DNA from: Mesorhizobium sp. M2A.F.Ca.ET.046.03.2.1
GTDB taxonomy: Bacteria > Pseudomonadota > Alphaproteobacteria > Rhizobiales > Rhizobiaceae
DNA length: 64,000 nucleotides
Direction: 5' to 3'
Assembly: GCF_003952425.1 (NCBI RefSeq)
Contig: NZ_CP034449.1
Location: forward strand, 3,286,001 to 3,350,000
Position numbers and translations under genes: made by a program. Shown in pieces: positions 53,252-63,300 of the stretch. The notes beneath the pieces are model-generated. The model saw nothing but the letters and a program-made list of their open reading frames with translations, was not told where the DNA came from and did not search any database. The stretch's first letter is position 1, and the number at the start of each line of letters is the position of its first letter.

Positions 53252-55081
53252 ATGAACCTCCGAAATATCGCGATCATCGCGCACGTCGACCATGGCAAAA
53301 CCACGCTGGTCGATCAGCTTCTGAAACAGTCCGGAGCCTTCCGCGACAACCAGCGCGTCGCCGAACGCGCCATGGATTCCAACGACCTCGAAAAAGAGCG
53401 GGGCATCACCATCCTGGCCAAGGCGACCTCGGTCGACTGGCACGGCACCCGCATCAACATCGTCGACACGCCCGGACACGCCGATTTCGGCGGCGAGGTG
53501 GAGCGCATCCTGTCGATGGTGGATTCGGCGATCGTGCTCGTCGACGCCGCCGAAGGACCTATGCCGCAGACCAAGTTCGTCGTCGGCAAGGCGCTTAAGG
53601 TGGGCTTGCGGCCCATCGTCGTCATCAACAAGATCGACCGTCCGGACGCCCGTCATGTCGAGGTGGTCAACGAGGTGTTCGACCTCTTCGCCGCGCTTGA
53701 CGCCACCGACGAGCAGCTCGATTTCCCGATCCTCTACGGCTCGGGCCGCGATGGCTGGGTGTCGGAAAACCCCAAAGGTCCGAAGGACCAGGGCCTGGCG
53801 CCGCTGTTCGACCTCGTCGTCAAGCACGTGCCGGCGCCGACGGTCCATCCAGGCCCGTTCCGGATGATCGGCACCATCCTGGAAGCCAATCCGTTCCTTG
53901 GCCGCATCATCACCGGCCGCATCGAGTCCGGCACGCTGAAGGCCAACCAGCCGGTCAAGGTGCTGCATCATGACGGCACCCAGATCGAAACCGGCCGCGT
54001 CTCAAAAATTCTTGCCTTCCGCGGCCTCGAGCGCCAGCCGATCGACGAAGCCCAGGCCGGAGACATTGTCGCCATCGCCGGCCTGTCCAAAGGCACCGTC
54101 GCCGACACGTTCTGCGACCCGCAGGTGAGCGAGCCGCTGCATGCGCAGCCGATCGACCCGCCGACGGTCACCATGTCCTTCCTCGTCAATGACAGCCCGC
54201 TTGCCGGCACCGAGGGCGATAAGGTGACCAGCCGCGTCATCCGCGACCGCCTGCTGCGCGAGGCCGAGGGCAATGTCGCGCTGAAGATCGAGGAATCGGC
54301 CGAAAAGGACTCCTTCTTCGTGTCCGGCCGCGGCGAATTGCAGCTCGCGGTGCTGATCGAGACGATGCGCCGCGAAGGCTTCGAGCTTGCCGTGTCGCGT
54401 CCGCGCGTCGTCATGCAGAAGGGCGAGAACGGCGAATTGCTGGAGCCGGTCGAGGAAGTCGTCATCGACGTCGACGAGGAGCATGCCGGCGTCGTCGTGC
54501 AAAAAATGTCGGAGCGCAAGGCCGAGATGGTCGAGCTGCGTCCGTCCGGCGGCAATCGCCAGCGCCTCGTCTTCCATGCGCCGACGCGCGGCCTGATCGG
54601 CTACCAGTCGGAACTGTTGACCGACACGCGCGGCACCGCGGTGATGAACCGGCTGTTCTTCGCCTATGAGCCTTACAAGGGCGAGCTGCCCGGCCGCACC
54701 AATGGCGTCTTGATCTCCAACGAGCAGGGCGAGTCGGTCGCCTACGCCATGTGGAACCTGGAAGACCGCGGCCCGATGATCATCGATCCGGGCGTCAAGG
54801 TCTATCAGGGCATGATCATCGGCATCCATTCGCGCGACAACGACCTCGAAGTGAATGTGCTCAAGGGCAAGAAGCTCACCAACATCCGCGCCGCCGGCAA
54901 GGACGAGGCGGTGAAGCTGACGCCGCCGATCCGCATGACGCTGGAGCGGGCTCTCGCCTGGATCCAGGACGACGAGCTGGTCGAGGTGACGCCGAAGACC
55001 ATCCGGCTGCGCAAGCTCTATCTCGACCCGAACGAGCGCAAGCGTTTCGAGAAGGCCGCCAAGGTGATGGGCGCGGCATAA
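53252..55081 (+). CDS. typA: Translational GTPase TypA/BipA
   Basis: 609 residues, standard length. GTP-binding motifs: [10 protein letters not shown] (G1), RGITI (G2), DTPGHADF (G3) and [13 protein letters not shown] (G4). Then come the beta-barrel and EF-G-like domains, with [19 protein letters not shown] and the C-terminal [19 protein letters not shown]. It binds ribosomes and supports growth under stress. The gene is followed by a clear terminator. Confidence 0.97.
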   Translation: MNLRNIAIIAHVDHGKTTLVDQLLKQSGAFRDNQRVAERAMDSNDLEKERGITILAKATSVDWHGTRINIVDTPGHADFGGEVERILSMVDSAIVLVDAAEGPMPQTKFVVGKALKVGLRPIVVINKIDRPDARHVEVVNEVFDLFAALDATDEQLDFPILYGSGRDGWVSENPKGPKDQGLAPLFDLVVKHVPAPTVHPGPFRMIGTILEANPFLGRIITGRIESGTLKANQPVKVLHHDGTQIETGRVSKILAFRGLERQPIDEAQAGDIVAIAGLSKGTVADTFCDPQVSEPLHAQPIDPPTVTMSFLVNDSPLAGTEGDKVTSRVIRDRLLREAEGNVALKIEESAEKDSFFVSGRGELQLAVLIETMRREGFELAVSRPRVVMQKGENGELLEPVEEVVIDVDEEHAGVVVQKMSERKAEMVELRPSGGNRQRLVFHAPTRGLIGYQSELLTDTRGTAVMNRLFFAYEPYKGELPGRTNGVLISNEQGESVAYAMWNLEDRGPMIIDPGVKVYQGMIIGIHSRDNDLEVNVLKGKKLTNIRAAGKDEAVKLTPPIRMTLERALAWIQDDELVEVTPKTIRLRKLYLDPNERKRFEKAAKVMGAA

Positions 55082-55100
55082 GCTTTCAGCCAAAGGTTCG

Positions 55101-55127
55101 AAGAGGGAGCGTGTGCTCCCTCTTTTC
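55101..55127 (+). terminator. Intrinsic terminator after typA
   Basis: A perfect 10-bp stem AAGAGGGAGC (55101-55110) with GCTCCCTCTT (55115-55124), GTGT loop, followed by TTCG; the T-run begins in the stem (CTCTTTTCG). About 20 bp after the typA stop. Confidence 0.85.
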
Positions 55128-55130
55128 GTT

Positions 55131-55757
55131 TCAGCGGCACGCGGCCGACAGGATGGCGCGGCAATCCGCCTCGTCGGCTAGACCGATGCGCACCGCCAGG
55201 CCGTCCCGAACCGGCTTGCGCAAGGCTTTCGCGCCATCCGGTTCCATGGTCAGTCGCCTTCGGTCGTCCAGGGCCTGGAGTCTTGACCGCGAAAGGCCGA
55301 GCTCGCCGGCAAGCAGGCGGTCCAGCCGCAAAGGCGTCGTCCCCTCCAGCCGAAGCTCGAGCGCGAGGGCGTTGGCGTGTCCCGGCTCTCCGTCGAGCGG
55401 CTCCTTTCGAACCGTGACATCGGGAGATTCCTCGACCCGTCCGGCTCGGTTGCGCAGCGGGGCGGCATCAAAGGCATGGCGGCGCGCAAGCGCCGGATCG
55501 TTGCTTTCGAGCGCTGCCAGCAGCGCCGGCTCGATATCGTGGCGGTTTTGTCGTTCCAGGATGGTGAAATTCCAGGAGTTTTCGCAGCCGCTGCAGCGAT
55601 AGATCAGCCAGACGTCGATGCGCTTGCCATTGGCATTGACGCGGAATTTCTCGCTGCATTTGTATGGTCTGAAGCCGCCGCAGCGGTTGCAGTTGATGAA
55701 AGGTCGTGGCGCGATTGCGGGCGCGATCGTCCAGAGGACACGCAAGGTAGAAGACAT
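55131..55757 (-). CDS. DUF1062 domain protein
   Basis: 208 residues. The N-terminal half is a zinc-ribbon-like domain with CNRCGGFRPYKCSEKFRVNA and YRCSGCENSWNFTI (four Cys in two CxxC pairs). The C-terminal part contains a basic stretch (LSRSRLQALDDRRRLTMEPD). It matches the DUF1062 domain, whose founders have no known function; zinc binding and nucleic-acid interaction are plausible. It is convergent with typA across the shared terminator. Confidence 0.87.
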   Translation of the reverse strand: MSSTLRVLWTIAPAIAPRPFINCNRCGGFRPYKCSEKFRVNANGKRIDVWLIYRCSGCENSWNFTILERQNRHDIEPALLAALESNDPALARRHAFDAAPLRNRAGRVEESPDVTVRKEPLDGEPGHANALALELRLEGTTPLRLDRLLAGELGLSRSRLQALDDRRRLTMEPDGAKALRKPVRDGLAVRIGLADEADCRAILSAACR

Positions 55758-56380
55758 GCCGGTAGGCCCTTCCCGTCGGGAAGTCCGTCAGGCCGGCAAT
55801 GTCCGAGATGCCCTTCATGGGCACGGCGTGGCGAAAGACTGTGTTGTCTGGAAATCAAGCGTCGGCGCGATAGCACTCGACGGCGGTTCAGCAATGCCAA
55901 ACCGGTCTCGAACCGCCGCCTGAAGAACACGTGAAAATGGAGCAGGCGGCGCCAATGGCCGCGCCTGCGGTGCATTCAGAGGAGTTGGCGAGACCGGCGG
56001 TTACTGAGGCAAAGTGATGCTCGAAAATGGATGTCGGGCGGGTCTTCTAGCTAAGGCTGAAGGGAACGGCAAGAGCAGCACAAGAGCAGCAATTGTCGGC
56101 GTCGGCGCTGCCCTCATCCGCCTGCCGGCACCTTCTCCCCGTGAACGGGGAGAAGAGGGCTGGCCGCCATGCTGGCGCCTATCCTGCAACGCCGGCGACT
56201 GACGAAAGCAGAGAGCGTCCTTCGCCCCGTTTACGGGGAGAAGGTGCCCGAAGGGCGGATGAGGGGGCGGCGCCGGCGCTGCTAGCTATTGTCTCCTTGC
56301 TCAACGATCGCATCTTGCCAGGCGTGCCAAATGTGATGCGATCCGGTATGGTCTGTTCCTGTTCAAGAGGAAGCGCTCTC
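55758..56380. other. 623-bp intergenic region, no gene seen
   Basis: From 55758 to about 56100 the sequence shows no good reading frame with a ribosome binding site. A short hairpin CTTCCC-GTC-GGGAAG lies near 55768-55782. From 56103 it carries a type I repeat. The last 95 bp before 56381 should contain the promoter of the LysE gene, but no clear -35/-10 pair stands out. Confidence 0.55.
56103..56283. repeat. Short palindromic intergenic repeat, copy 8 (type I variant)
   Basis: Inverted arms CCCTCATCCGCCTGCCGGCA and GCGGATGAGGGGGCGG, with inner CACCTTCTCCCCGTGAACGG and CCCCGTTTACGGGGAGAAGG. Close in design to copies 3 and 4. Confidence 0.82.
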
Positions 56381-56992
56381 ATGCATCTCGCCTCGCTGCT
56401 GATCTTCGCCGCCGCGCTCTTTGTCGCCGCCGGTTCGCCCGGCCCATCGATCGCCGCACTCGTGGCGCGGGTGATCTCGAAAGGGTTCCGCGACGTCTTC
56501 CCGTTCCTGCTGGCGATGTGGATCGGCGAGGCGATCTGGCTGTCGCTGGCGGTGTTCGGGCTGGCCGTAGTGGCGCAGACCTTCCACTACGCCTTCGTCG
56601 TCGTGAAGTGGATTGGCGTGACCTATCTCGCCTGGCTAGCGTTCAAGATGTGGACGGCGCCGGTCGAGGCCAAGGAAGGCGAGATGCCGCGCGAGGATTC
56701 GCCTGTGAAACTGTTCTTTGCCGGCATGGCGATGACGCTCGGCAACCCGAAGATCATGATGTTCTATCTGGCGCTGCTGCCGACCATCATCGATCTCGCC
56801 TCGGTCAGCGTCGTCGGCTGGGTCGAGCTGACGCTGACAATGGCTGTCGTGTTGGTCGTCATCGACCTAGCCTGGGTGCTGGCCGCTTCGCAGGCGCGCC
56901 GGCTTCTGAAAAGCAAGCGCGCCATGAAGATCGCCAACCGCGTCAGCGCCACGACCATGGCGGGCGCCGCCGCGGCAATCGCCGCGCGATAG
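56381..56992 (+). CDS. LysE family translocator
   Basis: 203 residues, six predicted helices. The family signature GSPGPSIAALVARVISKGFR follows the first helix, with AMTLGNPKIMMFYLALLP in the middle. AAGAGGAAG lies before ATG 56381. It probably exports an amino acid or homoserine-lactone-like compound, as other LysE/RhtB members do. It is convergent with and directly abuts the stop of the lyase-like gene at 56993. Confidence 0.92.
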   Translation: MHLASLLIFAAALFVAAGSPGPSIAALVARVISKGFRDVFPFLLAMWIGEAIWLSLAVFGLAVVAQTFHYAFVVVKWIGVTYLAWLAFKMWTAPVEAKEGEMPREDSPVKLFFAGMAMTLGNPKIMMFYLALLPTIIDLASVSVVGWVELTLTMAVVLVVIDLAWVLAASQARRLLKSKRAMKIANRVSATTMAGAAAAIAAR

Positions 56993-58813
56993 CTACTTGG
57001 GCAAAACGCCGGCCGAAGGCAGCGGCGCTGGCTTCGGGGCCTGCGGGCCGCCGGAATAGAATTTCGCGGCCGGGTTTTCCTGCATGAAGTCGTAGGCGAC
57101 CATGCCGAGCGGTCGTTTCGGCCGCTCCGACGCCGCCTGATGCCAGGGGATTACTTGGCGCAGCGCCGCAAGCGCGGCTGTCGGCGCTGCACCGAACTTC
57201 CGCTCCGAGTTCTGCGCCTTGCGGATCTCCATCCAGTAGCTTGCCGTCAGCAGGTCCTGCGCCACGAGGTGGAACGACACGTCGACCGCGTCGCGGGCGC
57301 GCTGCGTCTTGATGCGGGTCTGCGCTTCCAGGTCCTCGACCGTGGCGACGATCGCCTGACCGTTCGGCATCACCGGTGAACCAAGTTCGGCCAGTTCCTG
57401 CCACAGATCGGTCGGCAGGTAGCCGTCGAAGCTTGGGATGTCCTTGCGCTCGTCCGGCTTCAGCACGTCGGCCGGCTTGACCACGGTGAAGAAGGGGTTG
57501 CGGAAGCGTTCGATGCGTTGCGCGACGGCGACGCCAAGATTGGTCAGGGCGTTGGTGAGGGCCTCGACCTGGTTGGCCATCGGGTAGGGGTCCCAATTGG
57601 CGTTGGAGAAGATATAGCCGGACTTGCCGTTACTCAGCGATCCGCCCTTGATGTAATATTTCATGAATTGCGGGGTGCTCAGCTCCGGCGAACTTTGCGG
57701 CGTCAAGCCGGGCAGGATCGCCGGATTGTGATCCGACGAGTTGATCGACAGCAGGACGGAATCGCGCAGATCCGCCCAGGCCTGCCAGGCCGAGCCCTGG
57801 CGCTGGCTGGAGGCGCGCATGCTTTCCGGATCCTGGATGATGCGGGCCGGATCGTTGTCGAAGAGATAGCTGCCGTTGATCATGTCCATGACGCGGGCGG
57901 CGTCCCATGTCAGCCATGGATAGGGCCGCATCGACTGAACAGGCGCGGAGATCGGCGTGACGCTGGAGTTCATGCCGTTCAGCCCCATGGCGTAGCTGAG
58001 ATCGGTCCATTCCAGCAGTTTTCGCGCGTCCTCCAGCAACAGCACGGCTTGCGCCTGCGCATAGGCGTTGGTGCTGATTAGCGCCGCCTGGTCGGCGGCG
58101 AAGGGCTCCAGCGGCTTCAGCCCGGCCTGTTCGAGCGCCTGCGCGGCCGGCATGCGGACGCCTTTGAGATAGGCATCGCCTTCGCCGACCATGGCCGCTC
58201 CGATATTGCCGAGCGTCGCGAGGTCGCCTTCGCCCAGCGTGCCGCGCGATTGCACGATCGGGGTGACGCGCTTGTTCAGCATATCGACAAGCATGTGCGT
58301 CAGCTGCGGGCTGGCCGCCTCATAGGACATGGTGTTGGCGCGGATAGCCATGATGGCGCGCACCAGCGCCTCCTCCTGCAACTCCGGCCCGTAGCCGCGG
58401 TTGACGCCGCCCTTGAAGCGGGCGAGCTGCTGGTCCTTGAGAAGTTTCATGTTTTCAGACGAGGTCGGGTCGCCGGAAAAGATCACGGTTTCGCGCTGGT
58501 CGCCGGCGCCGCGATTGAACCAGTAGATCGTGACGCCTTCGGCTGCACCTTCGAGCAGCAGACCATAAGCATCCGCCGAACGTTGCAGCGCCTGCGGGCT
58601 GAGCTCGACCTTGGCGCCGTTGCGGGCGATGGCGATGACCTGATCGATGCTCAGATCGTGACCGGTCAGCGTGATCGTCTTGTCGGCCGCCGTCTCGAAA
58701 ATGGGCTGGTAGGCGGCCGCCGCTTCGAACGCTTGGGCAGGAGGCGCGGCAAGCACCGCCATCAGGGTCAGGGTACAGAGAAAAGGCTTGGGCTTGGTAA
58801 TCCGGTCCAGCAT
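56993..58813 (-). CDS. Exported aromatic amino acid ammonia-lyase homologue lacking the MIO triad
   Basis: 606 residues. GGGAG stands 6 bp before ATG 58813; an upstream ATG at 58825 lacks such a site. A Sec signal (1-28, ending PPAQA) predicts export. The rest is homologous to histidine/phenylalanine ammonia-lyases: TGHDLSIDQVIAIARNGAKV, YWFNRGAGDQ (for YGxNTGFG), RAIMAIRANTMS, GEGDLATL, MVGEGDAYLKG and INSSDHNPAI (for the NSxxDNPL region). At the place where lyases have Ala-Ser-Gly to form the MIO electrophile, this protein has Gly194-Glu195-Gly196, so MIO cannot form and classical deamination is unlikely. Its role is unknown. Neighbours on the same strand are a decayed AhpD-like fragment, YciI and AhpD-like genes. 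Confidence 0.85.
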   Translation of the reverse strand: MLDRITKPKPFLCTLTLMAVLAAPPAQAFEAAAAYQPIFETAADKTITLTGHDLSIDQVIAIARNGAKVELSPQALQRSADAYGLLLEGAAEGVTIYWFNRGAGDQRETVIFSGDPTSSENMKLLKDQQLARFKGGVNRGYGPELQEEALVRAIMAIRANTMSYEAASPQLTHMLVDMLNKRVTPIVQSRGTLGEGDLATLGNIGAAMVGEGDAYLKGVRMPAAQALEQAGLKPLEPFAADQAALISTNAYAQAQAVLLLEDARKLLEWTDLSYAMGLNGMNSSVTPISAPVQSMRPYPWLTWDAARVMDMINGSYLFDNDPARIIQDPESMRASSQRQGSAWQAWADLRDSVLLSINSSDHNPAILPGLTPQSSPELSTPQFMKYYIKGGSLSNGKSGYIFSNANWDPYPMANQVEALTNALTNLGVAVAQRIERFRNPFFTVVKPADVLKPDERKDIPSFDGYLPTDLWQELAELGSPVMPNGQAIVATVEDLEAQTRIKTQRARDAVDVSFHLVAQDLLTASYWMEIRKAQNSERKFGAAPTAALAALRQVIPWHQAASERPKRPLGMVAYDFMQENPAAKFYSGGPQAPKPAPLPSAGVLPK

Positions 58814-58943
58814 GACGGCTCCCATGAAGCTGGTTTTCAGGAACGACTTTCACCCATTGGAAATTTTGTTTCCTGAAAGACTAGCCGCAAGCGTCAAGCT
58901 GTCAACGACTTAAGGTTGCAGGACCGATAGTGGGGAGGGTGTG

Positions 58944-59079
58944 GCCTCATCGTTCCACGGCATGGGCGGGCCGACCGCATGTCGATTGCGGAGGCCGCCT
59001 GGTTCGACATGCCGAACCAAGCGGCCGTGAAGGCGATCCCGGATCTCGCTGGAAATCCGCCTTGTGCAGCGTTGCGCGG
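58944..59079 (-). pseudogene. Remnant of an AhpD/CMD-like gene (C-terminal part)
   Basis: The minus strand encodes GGFPARSG-IAFTAAWFGMSN and QAASAIDMR, clearly related to the C-terminus of the intact gene at 59629 (GFSDRDIWDIASTTAFFNMS, then NRVAAAVDMRPN). DNA similarity is visible too (CGGTTCGACATG versus CTGGTTCGACATG). Frame and start are lost and no full domain is present. Confidence 0.7.
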
Positions 59080-59087
59080 TCTGGTCG

Positions 59088-59411
59088 CTACATCATCTCG
59101 ATGATCGGCGCGATCTCGACGCTGAAGGCCGGGTCCATCAGGATCGGGCACTCCTTGGCTTTGGCGACGGCATCATCGATGTCCCTGGCCTCGACGATCG
59201 TGTAGCCGGCGGTCGGATTGCTGCCGCCATTGTTCTCAACCTTGCCGCTGGGCAGAACCGTCTTGGACATGCCGACCGGATTGCCGCCGTCGACCACGGC
59301 CGAGCCCAGCTTGCCGTACCAGCCGGTCCAGGCATCCATTGCCGCTTTGCGTTCGGCCTCATCAGTCGGCATCTTGCCGGAGCCATGATAGACATAGAGA
59401 AATTTCGCCAT
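59088..59411 (-). CDS. YciI-like (YCII-related domain) protein
   Basis: 107 residues with the DGBH/PCC-like ferredoxin fold: KFLYVYHGSGKMPTDEAERK, AWTGWYGKLGSAVVDGGNPV, and GYTIVEARDIDDAVAKAKEC followed by PILMDPAFSVEIAPIIEM. GGGAGGAGAAC precedes ATG 59411. The function of the family is poorly defined; it often appears beside ECF sigma factors and small-molecule enzymes, but here it neighbours the AhpD-like genes and the lyase homologue. Confidence 0.86.
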   Translation of the reverse strand: MAKFLYVYHGSGKMPTDEAERKAAMDAWTGWYGKLGSAVVDGGNPVGMSKTVLPSGKVENNGGSNPTAGYTIVEARDIDDAVAKAKECPILMDPAFSVEIAPIIEMM

Positions 59412-59628
59412 GTTCTCCTCCCTTGTCGGCGGCGTCGAACCGGCACGCGGCCACGCCGCTTGCGATATGCAGCTGCGCTACAACCCAATATGCGGCTACC
59501 CCGTAATCGTGGATACGCGGCAATCCCGCAGGTCTGGACATGCAGCCACACTGCAATCCTGATCATCGAACCAAATGACGCGGCGGGCAACGAAAAATTC
59601 GGTGTTGCTAATATAAAACCTGCGGCCG

Positions 59629-60192
59629 TCATCTCGCCATAGCGTGGTATTCGGAGTTCGGCCGCATATCGACCGCGGCGGCCACCCGGTTCGACATGTT
59701 GAAGAAGGCGGTAGTCGAGGCGATGTCCCAGATATCGCGGTCCGAAAAGCCGGCCTGGCGCAAGGCGGCTCGGTCGGCTTCCACAATCCTGGCCGGCTCC
59801 TCCGTCAGCTTCACGGCGAATTCGAGCATGGCGCGCTGGCGGTCCGACAGATCGGTGGCGCGGAAATTCATCGCCATCATCTCGCCCAGCGCCGGCTCGC
59901 CCGACAGCTGACGCACCGCCGCGCCATGCGCGGTGAGGCAGTAATAGCAATGGTTGATCGAGGAGACGGCGACCGCGATCATCTCGCGCTCCAGCTTCGA
60001 CAGGCCCGAATCGCCCAGCATCAGATCGTTGTACATGTCGGTGAAGGCGCGCAGCTTCTTCTCGTCGAAGGCGTAGGCGAGCAGCACGTTGGGCACGAGG
60101 CCGAGCTTCTCCTCGCATTTGGCGAAATAGGCTTTCGTCGACTCGCTCAGCTCCGCCTGGACAAGCTCAAGCGCGGTTATTTTGCCGGTCAT
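59629..60192 (-). CDS. AhpD/CMD-like peroxidase-related protein
   Basis: 187 residues. Active-site region EREMIAVAVSSINHCYYCLTAHG with the CxxC pair and the downstream His, typical of the alkylhydroperoxidase D / carboxymuconolactone decarboxylase superfamily. The N-terminal extension fits the 'uncharacterized peroxidase-related enzyme' subfamily. GGAG precedes ATG 60192. It may reduce peroxides using the CxxC. It is 217 bp upstream of yciI on the same strand, with a possible degenerate repeat in the gap. Confidence 0.9.
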   Translation of the reverse strand: MTGKITALELVQAELSESTKAYFAKCEEKLGLVPNVLLAYAFDEKKLRAFTDMYNDLMLGDSGLSKLEREMIAVAVSSINHCYYCLTAHGAAVRQLSGEPALGEMMAMNFRATDLSDRQRAMLEFAVKLTEEPARIVEADRAALRQAGFSDRDIWDIASTTAFFNMSNRVAAAVDMRPNSEYHAMAR

Positions 60193-60319
60193 ATGGGTTC
60201 TCCTTGCAGGCCGATGGCGTCAGTTCGAATTTTTTTATGCGTCGTCAAACCTTTGTCGCGAAACGGCGGTCATCTGCTACGATAGCCACAAAAGCATAAG
60301 ACGGGAGGCAAGAAGCGTC

Positions 60320-63300
60320 ATGGCCAGCGTGAAATCCAAGCCGAAGAAGAAAGCCGCCGCCTTGAAAGCGGAGGAGAAGCCGGCAAGGCTTGCCGATTAT
60401 CTGCTTGCCCGGGCGCCCGCCGAGGATATCGCGGCCTATGACGCGGCCGACCTGGAACGCGCAGGCGAGCTCGCAGCCCGAGCGGTGGCCAGCCACAGGA
60501 AGGGCGAAAGCGTCGTCGCCGTCGATGCCGATTCGGGGGTTGCCTGCGACGGCCGACCGGTCACGGTCATCACCGTCGTAAACGACAACATGCCGTTCCT
60601 GTTCGATTCCATCCTTGGCGAGATCACCGAGAGCAGCGGCCAACCGACGCTGGTCACCCATCCGATCGTTACCGTCCGTCACGGCAAGGCCGGCGTCGTA
60701 GAGGTTCTGGGCGACGGTGGCAAGGAGGATGACGAGCACGAGCGGCTGAGCGTTGTCCACGTCCATGTTCCGAGGCTGACCGCGGAGGAGGGGAAGAGCC
60801 TTACCGAACGGCTGCGCAAGATGCTCTCCCAGGTTCGGGCCGCGGTCGTCGACTGGAAGCGTATGCTCGCCCGCCTCGACCAGGCGATTTCCGAGTTCCG
60901 CTATTCCGCGGTGCCGCTCGACAAGAAGAGCGTCGCCGAGGCGATCGCCTTGCTCGAATGGCTGCGCGACGACAATTTCACCTTCCTCGGCATGCGCGAA
61001 TTCAAATATGTCGGCGGCGAGGAGAGCGGCTCGCTGGAGCGCGCCGACAAGCCCGGCCTCGGCATCCTGTCGGATCCGGATGTGCTGGTGTTGCGGCGCG
61101 GCACCGAGGCGGTGACGACGACGCCGGAGATCCGCGCCTTCCTGCATGGACCGGAGCCGCTGATCGTCACCAAGGCCAACGCCAAGTCCCTGGTGCACCG
61201 CCGCATCTATCTCGACTATGTCGGCGTCAAGACCTACACGGCGAAAGGCGCGCTGGCGGGCGAATTGCGCATCGTCGGCCTGTTCACCTCGACTGCCTAC
61301 ACGCGCTCGGTGATGAAGATCCCCTATTTGCGCTCGAAGGCCGAAACGATCATCGCCAAGTCCGGCTTCAATCCGAACGACCATTCCGGCAAGGCGCTGA
61401 TCAACGTGCTGGAGAGCTATCCGCGCGATGAGTTCTTCCAGGTTCCGGTGCCGGTCCTGAGAAAGCATGCCAATGCCATTCTCGGCCTGGTCGAGCGGCC
61501 GCGGATCAGAGCGCTGGTGCGCGCCGACCAGTTCGATCGTTTCGTTTCGATCCTCGTTTTCGTGCCGCGCGACCGCTATGACAGCGTCGTGCGCGAGAAG
61601 ATCGGCGCATATCTCAAGACCGTCTTCGAGGGCCGGCTGTCGGCCTATTACCCGGCCTTTCCTGAAGGCGGGCTGGCGCGCGTGCATTTCATCATCGGCC
61701 GCTCCGGCGGCAAGACGCCGAAGATCGAGCAGTCGACGATCGAGGCGGCGATCCGCGACATCGTGCGCACCTGGGAAGACGCGCTCTCCGAGGCGGCGGA
61801 AGCGGCCGGCAGCGATCCGGCGCTGAAGGCGATCGCGGCGCGGTTCCCCGAAAGCTACCGCGATAGCTTCTCGGCCGCCGTGGCGCTGGCTGATGCCGGG
61901 CGCATCGCCAAAATCAGCGCCGACAATCCGATCGCCATCGACTATTACCGCCATGCCGACCAGAAGCCGAACCAGGCGGCGCTGAAGATCTACCACCATG
62001 GCAGCCCGGTGGCGCTGTCGCGGCGCGTGCCGGTGCTGGAGAATATCGGCTTCCGCGTCATCAGCGAGCGCACCTTCGAGGTCGCCGGCGACCCGGCTGC
62101 AACGGTCTTCATCCACGACATGGAGCTGGAGAACAGCTACGGCAACCCAATCAACCTCGCCCATGGCGGGGCGCTGTTCGAGGATGCCTTCCTCTCGGTC
62201 TGGCGCGGCGACGTCGATAATGACGGCTACAACGGCCTGGCGCAGACCGCCGGCCTGTGGTCGGGCGAGATCACCATCCTGCGCGCCTATGGCCGCTACC
62301 TGCAGCAGGCCGGCATTCCGCAGAGCCAGGATTTCATCGCCGCCGCGCTCAACCGCTATCCGGAGATCGCGCGCGGCCTGCATTCGCTGTTCGTCGCCCG
62401 GCTTGGGCCGACGGCGGAAGGCGACGGCGCGGTGGCGGCCAAGCACCTCAAGGCCAAGATCAAGGACGCGCTGGAAGAGGTGCCCAATATCGATGACGAC
62501 ACCATCATCCGCCGCTACCTCAACCTCATCGAAGCCTCGCTGCGCACCAATCATTTCGTCGCCGATACGAAAGCGAAGGGGCAGTCGCTGGCAATCAAGC
62601 TCGACTCGCAGGCGGTCGAGGGACTGCCGGCGCCGCGGCCATGGCGCGAGATCTTCGTCTACGGCTCCGAGGTCGAGGGCGTGCATCTGCGCTTCGGCCC
62701 GGTGGCGCGAGGCGGCCTGCGCTGGTCGGACCGCGCCCAGGACTACCGCACCGAGGTGCTGGGTCTGGTGAAGGCGCAGCAGGTCAAGAACGCGGTCATC
62801 GTGCCGGTCGGCGCCAAGGGCGGCTTCTATCCGAAGAAGCTGCCGATGAGCGCCGGGCGCGACGCCATCTTCGAGGCCGGCACCTCGGCCTACAAGAACT
62901 TCGTCTCCAGCCTGCTTTCGATCACCGACAATATAGGCGTCGACGGGGTCATCCCGCCGGCCGGCGTGGTGCGGCGCGACCCTGACGATCCCTATTTCGT
63001 CGTCGCCGCCGACAAGGGCACGGCGACCTTCTCCGACACCGCCAACGCCATTTCGGAGAAGCACCACTTCTGGCTGGACGATGCCTTCGCCAGCGGCGGC
63101 TCGGCCGGCTACGACCACAAGAAGATGGGCATCACCGCCAAGGGCGCCTGGGAAGCGGTGAAGCGGCATTTCCGCGAGATGAACCGCGACATCCGGGCTG
63201 AGCCCTTCAGCGTGGTCGGCGTCGGCGACATGTCGGGCGACGTGTTCGGCAACGGCATGCTGTTGTCGCCCGCCATCAGGCTGATCGCCGCCTTCGATCA

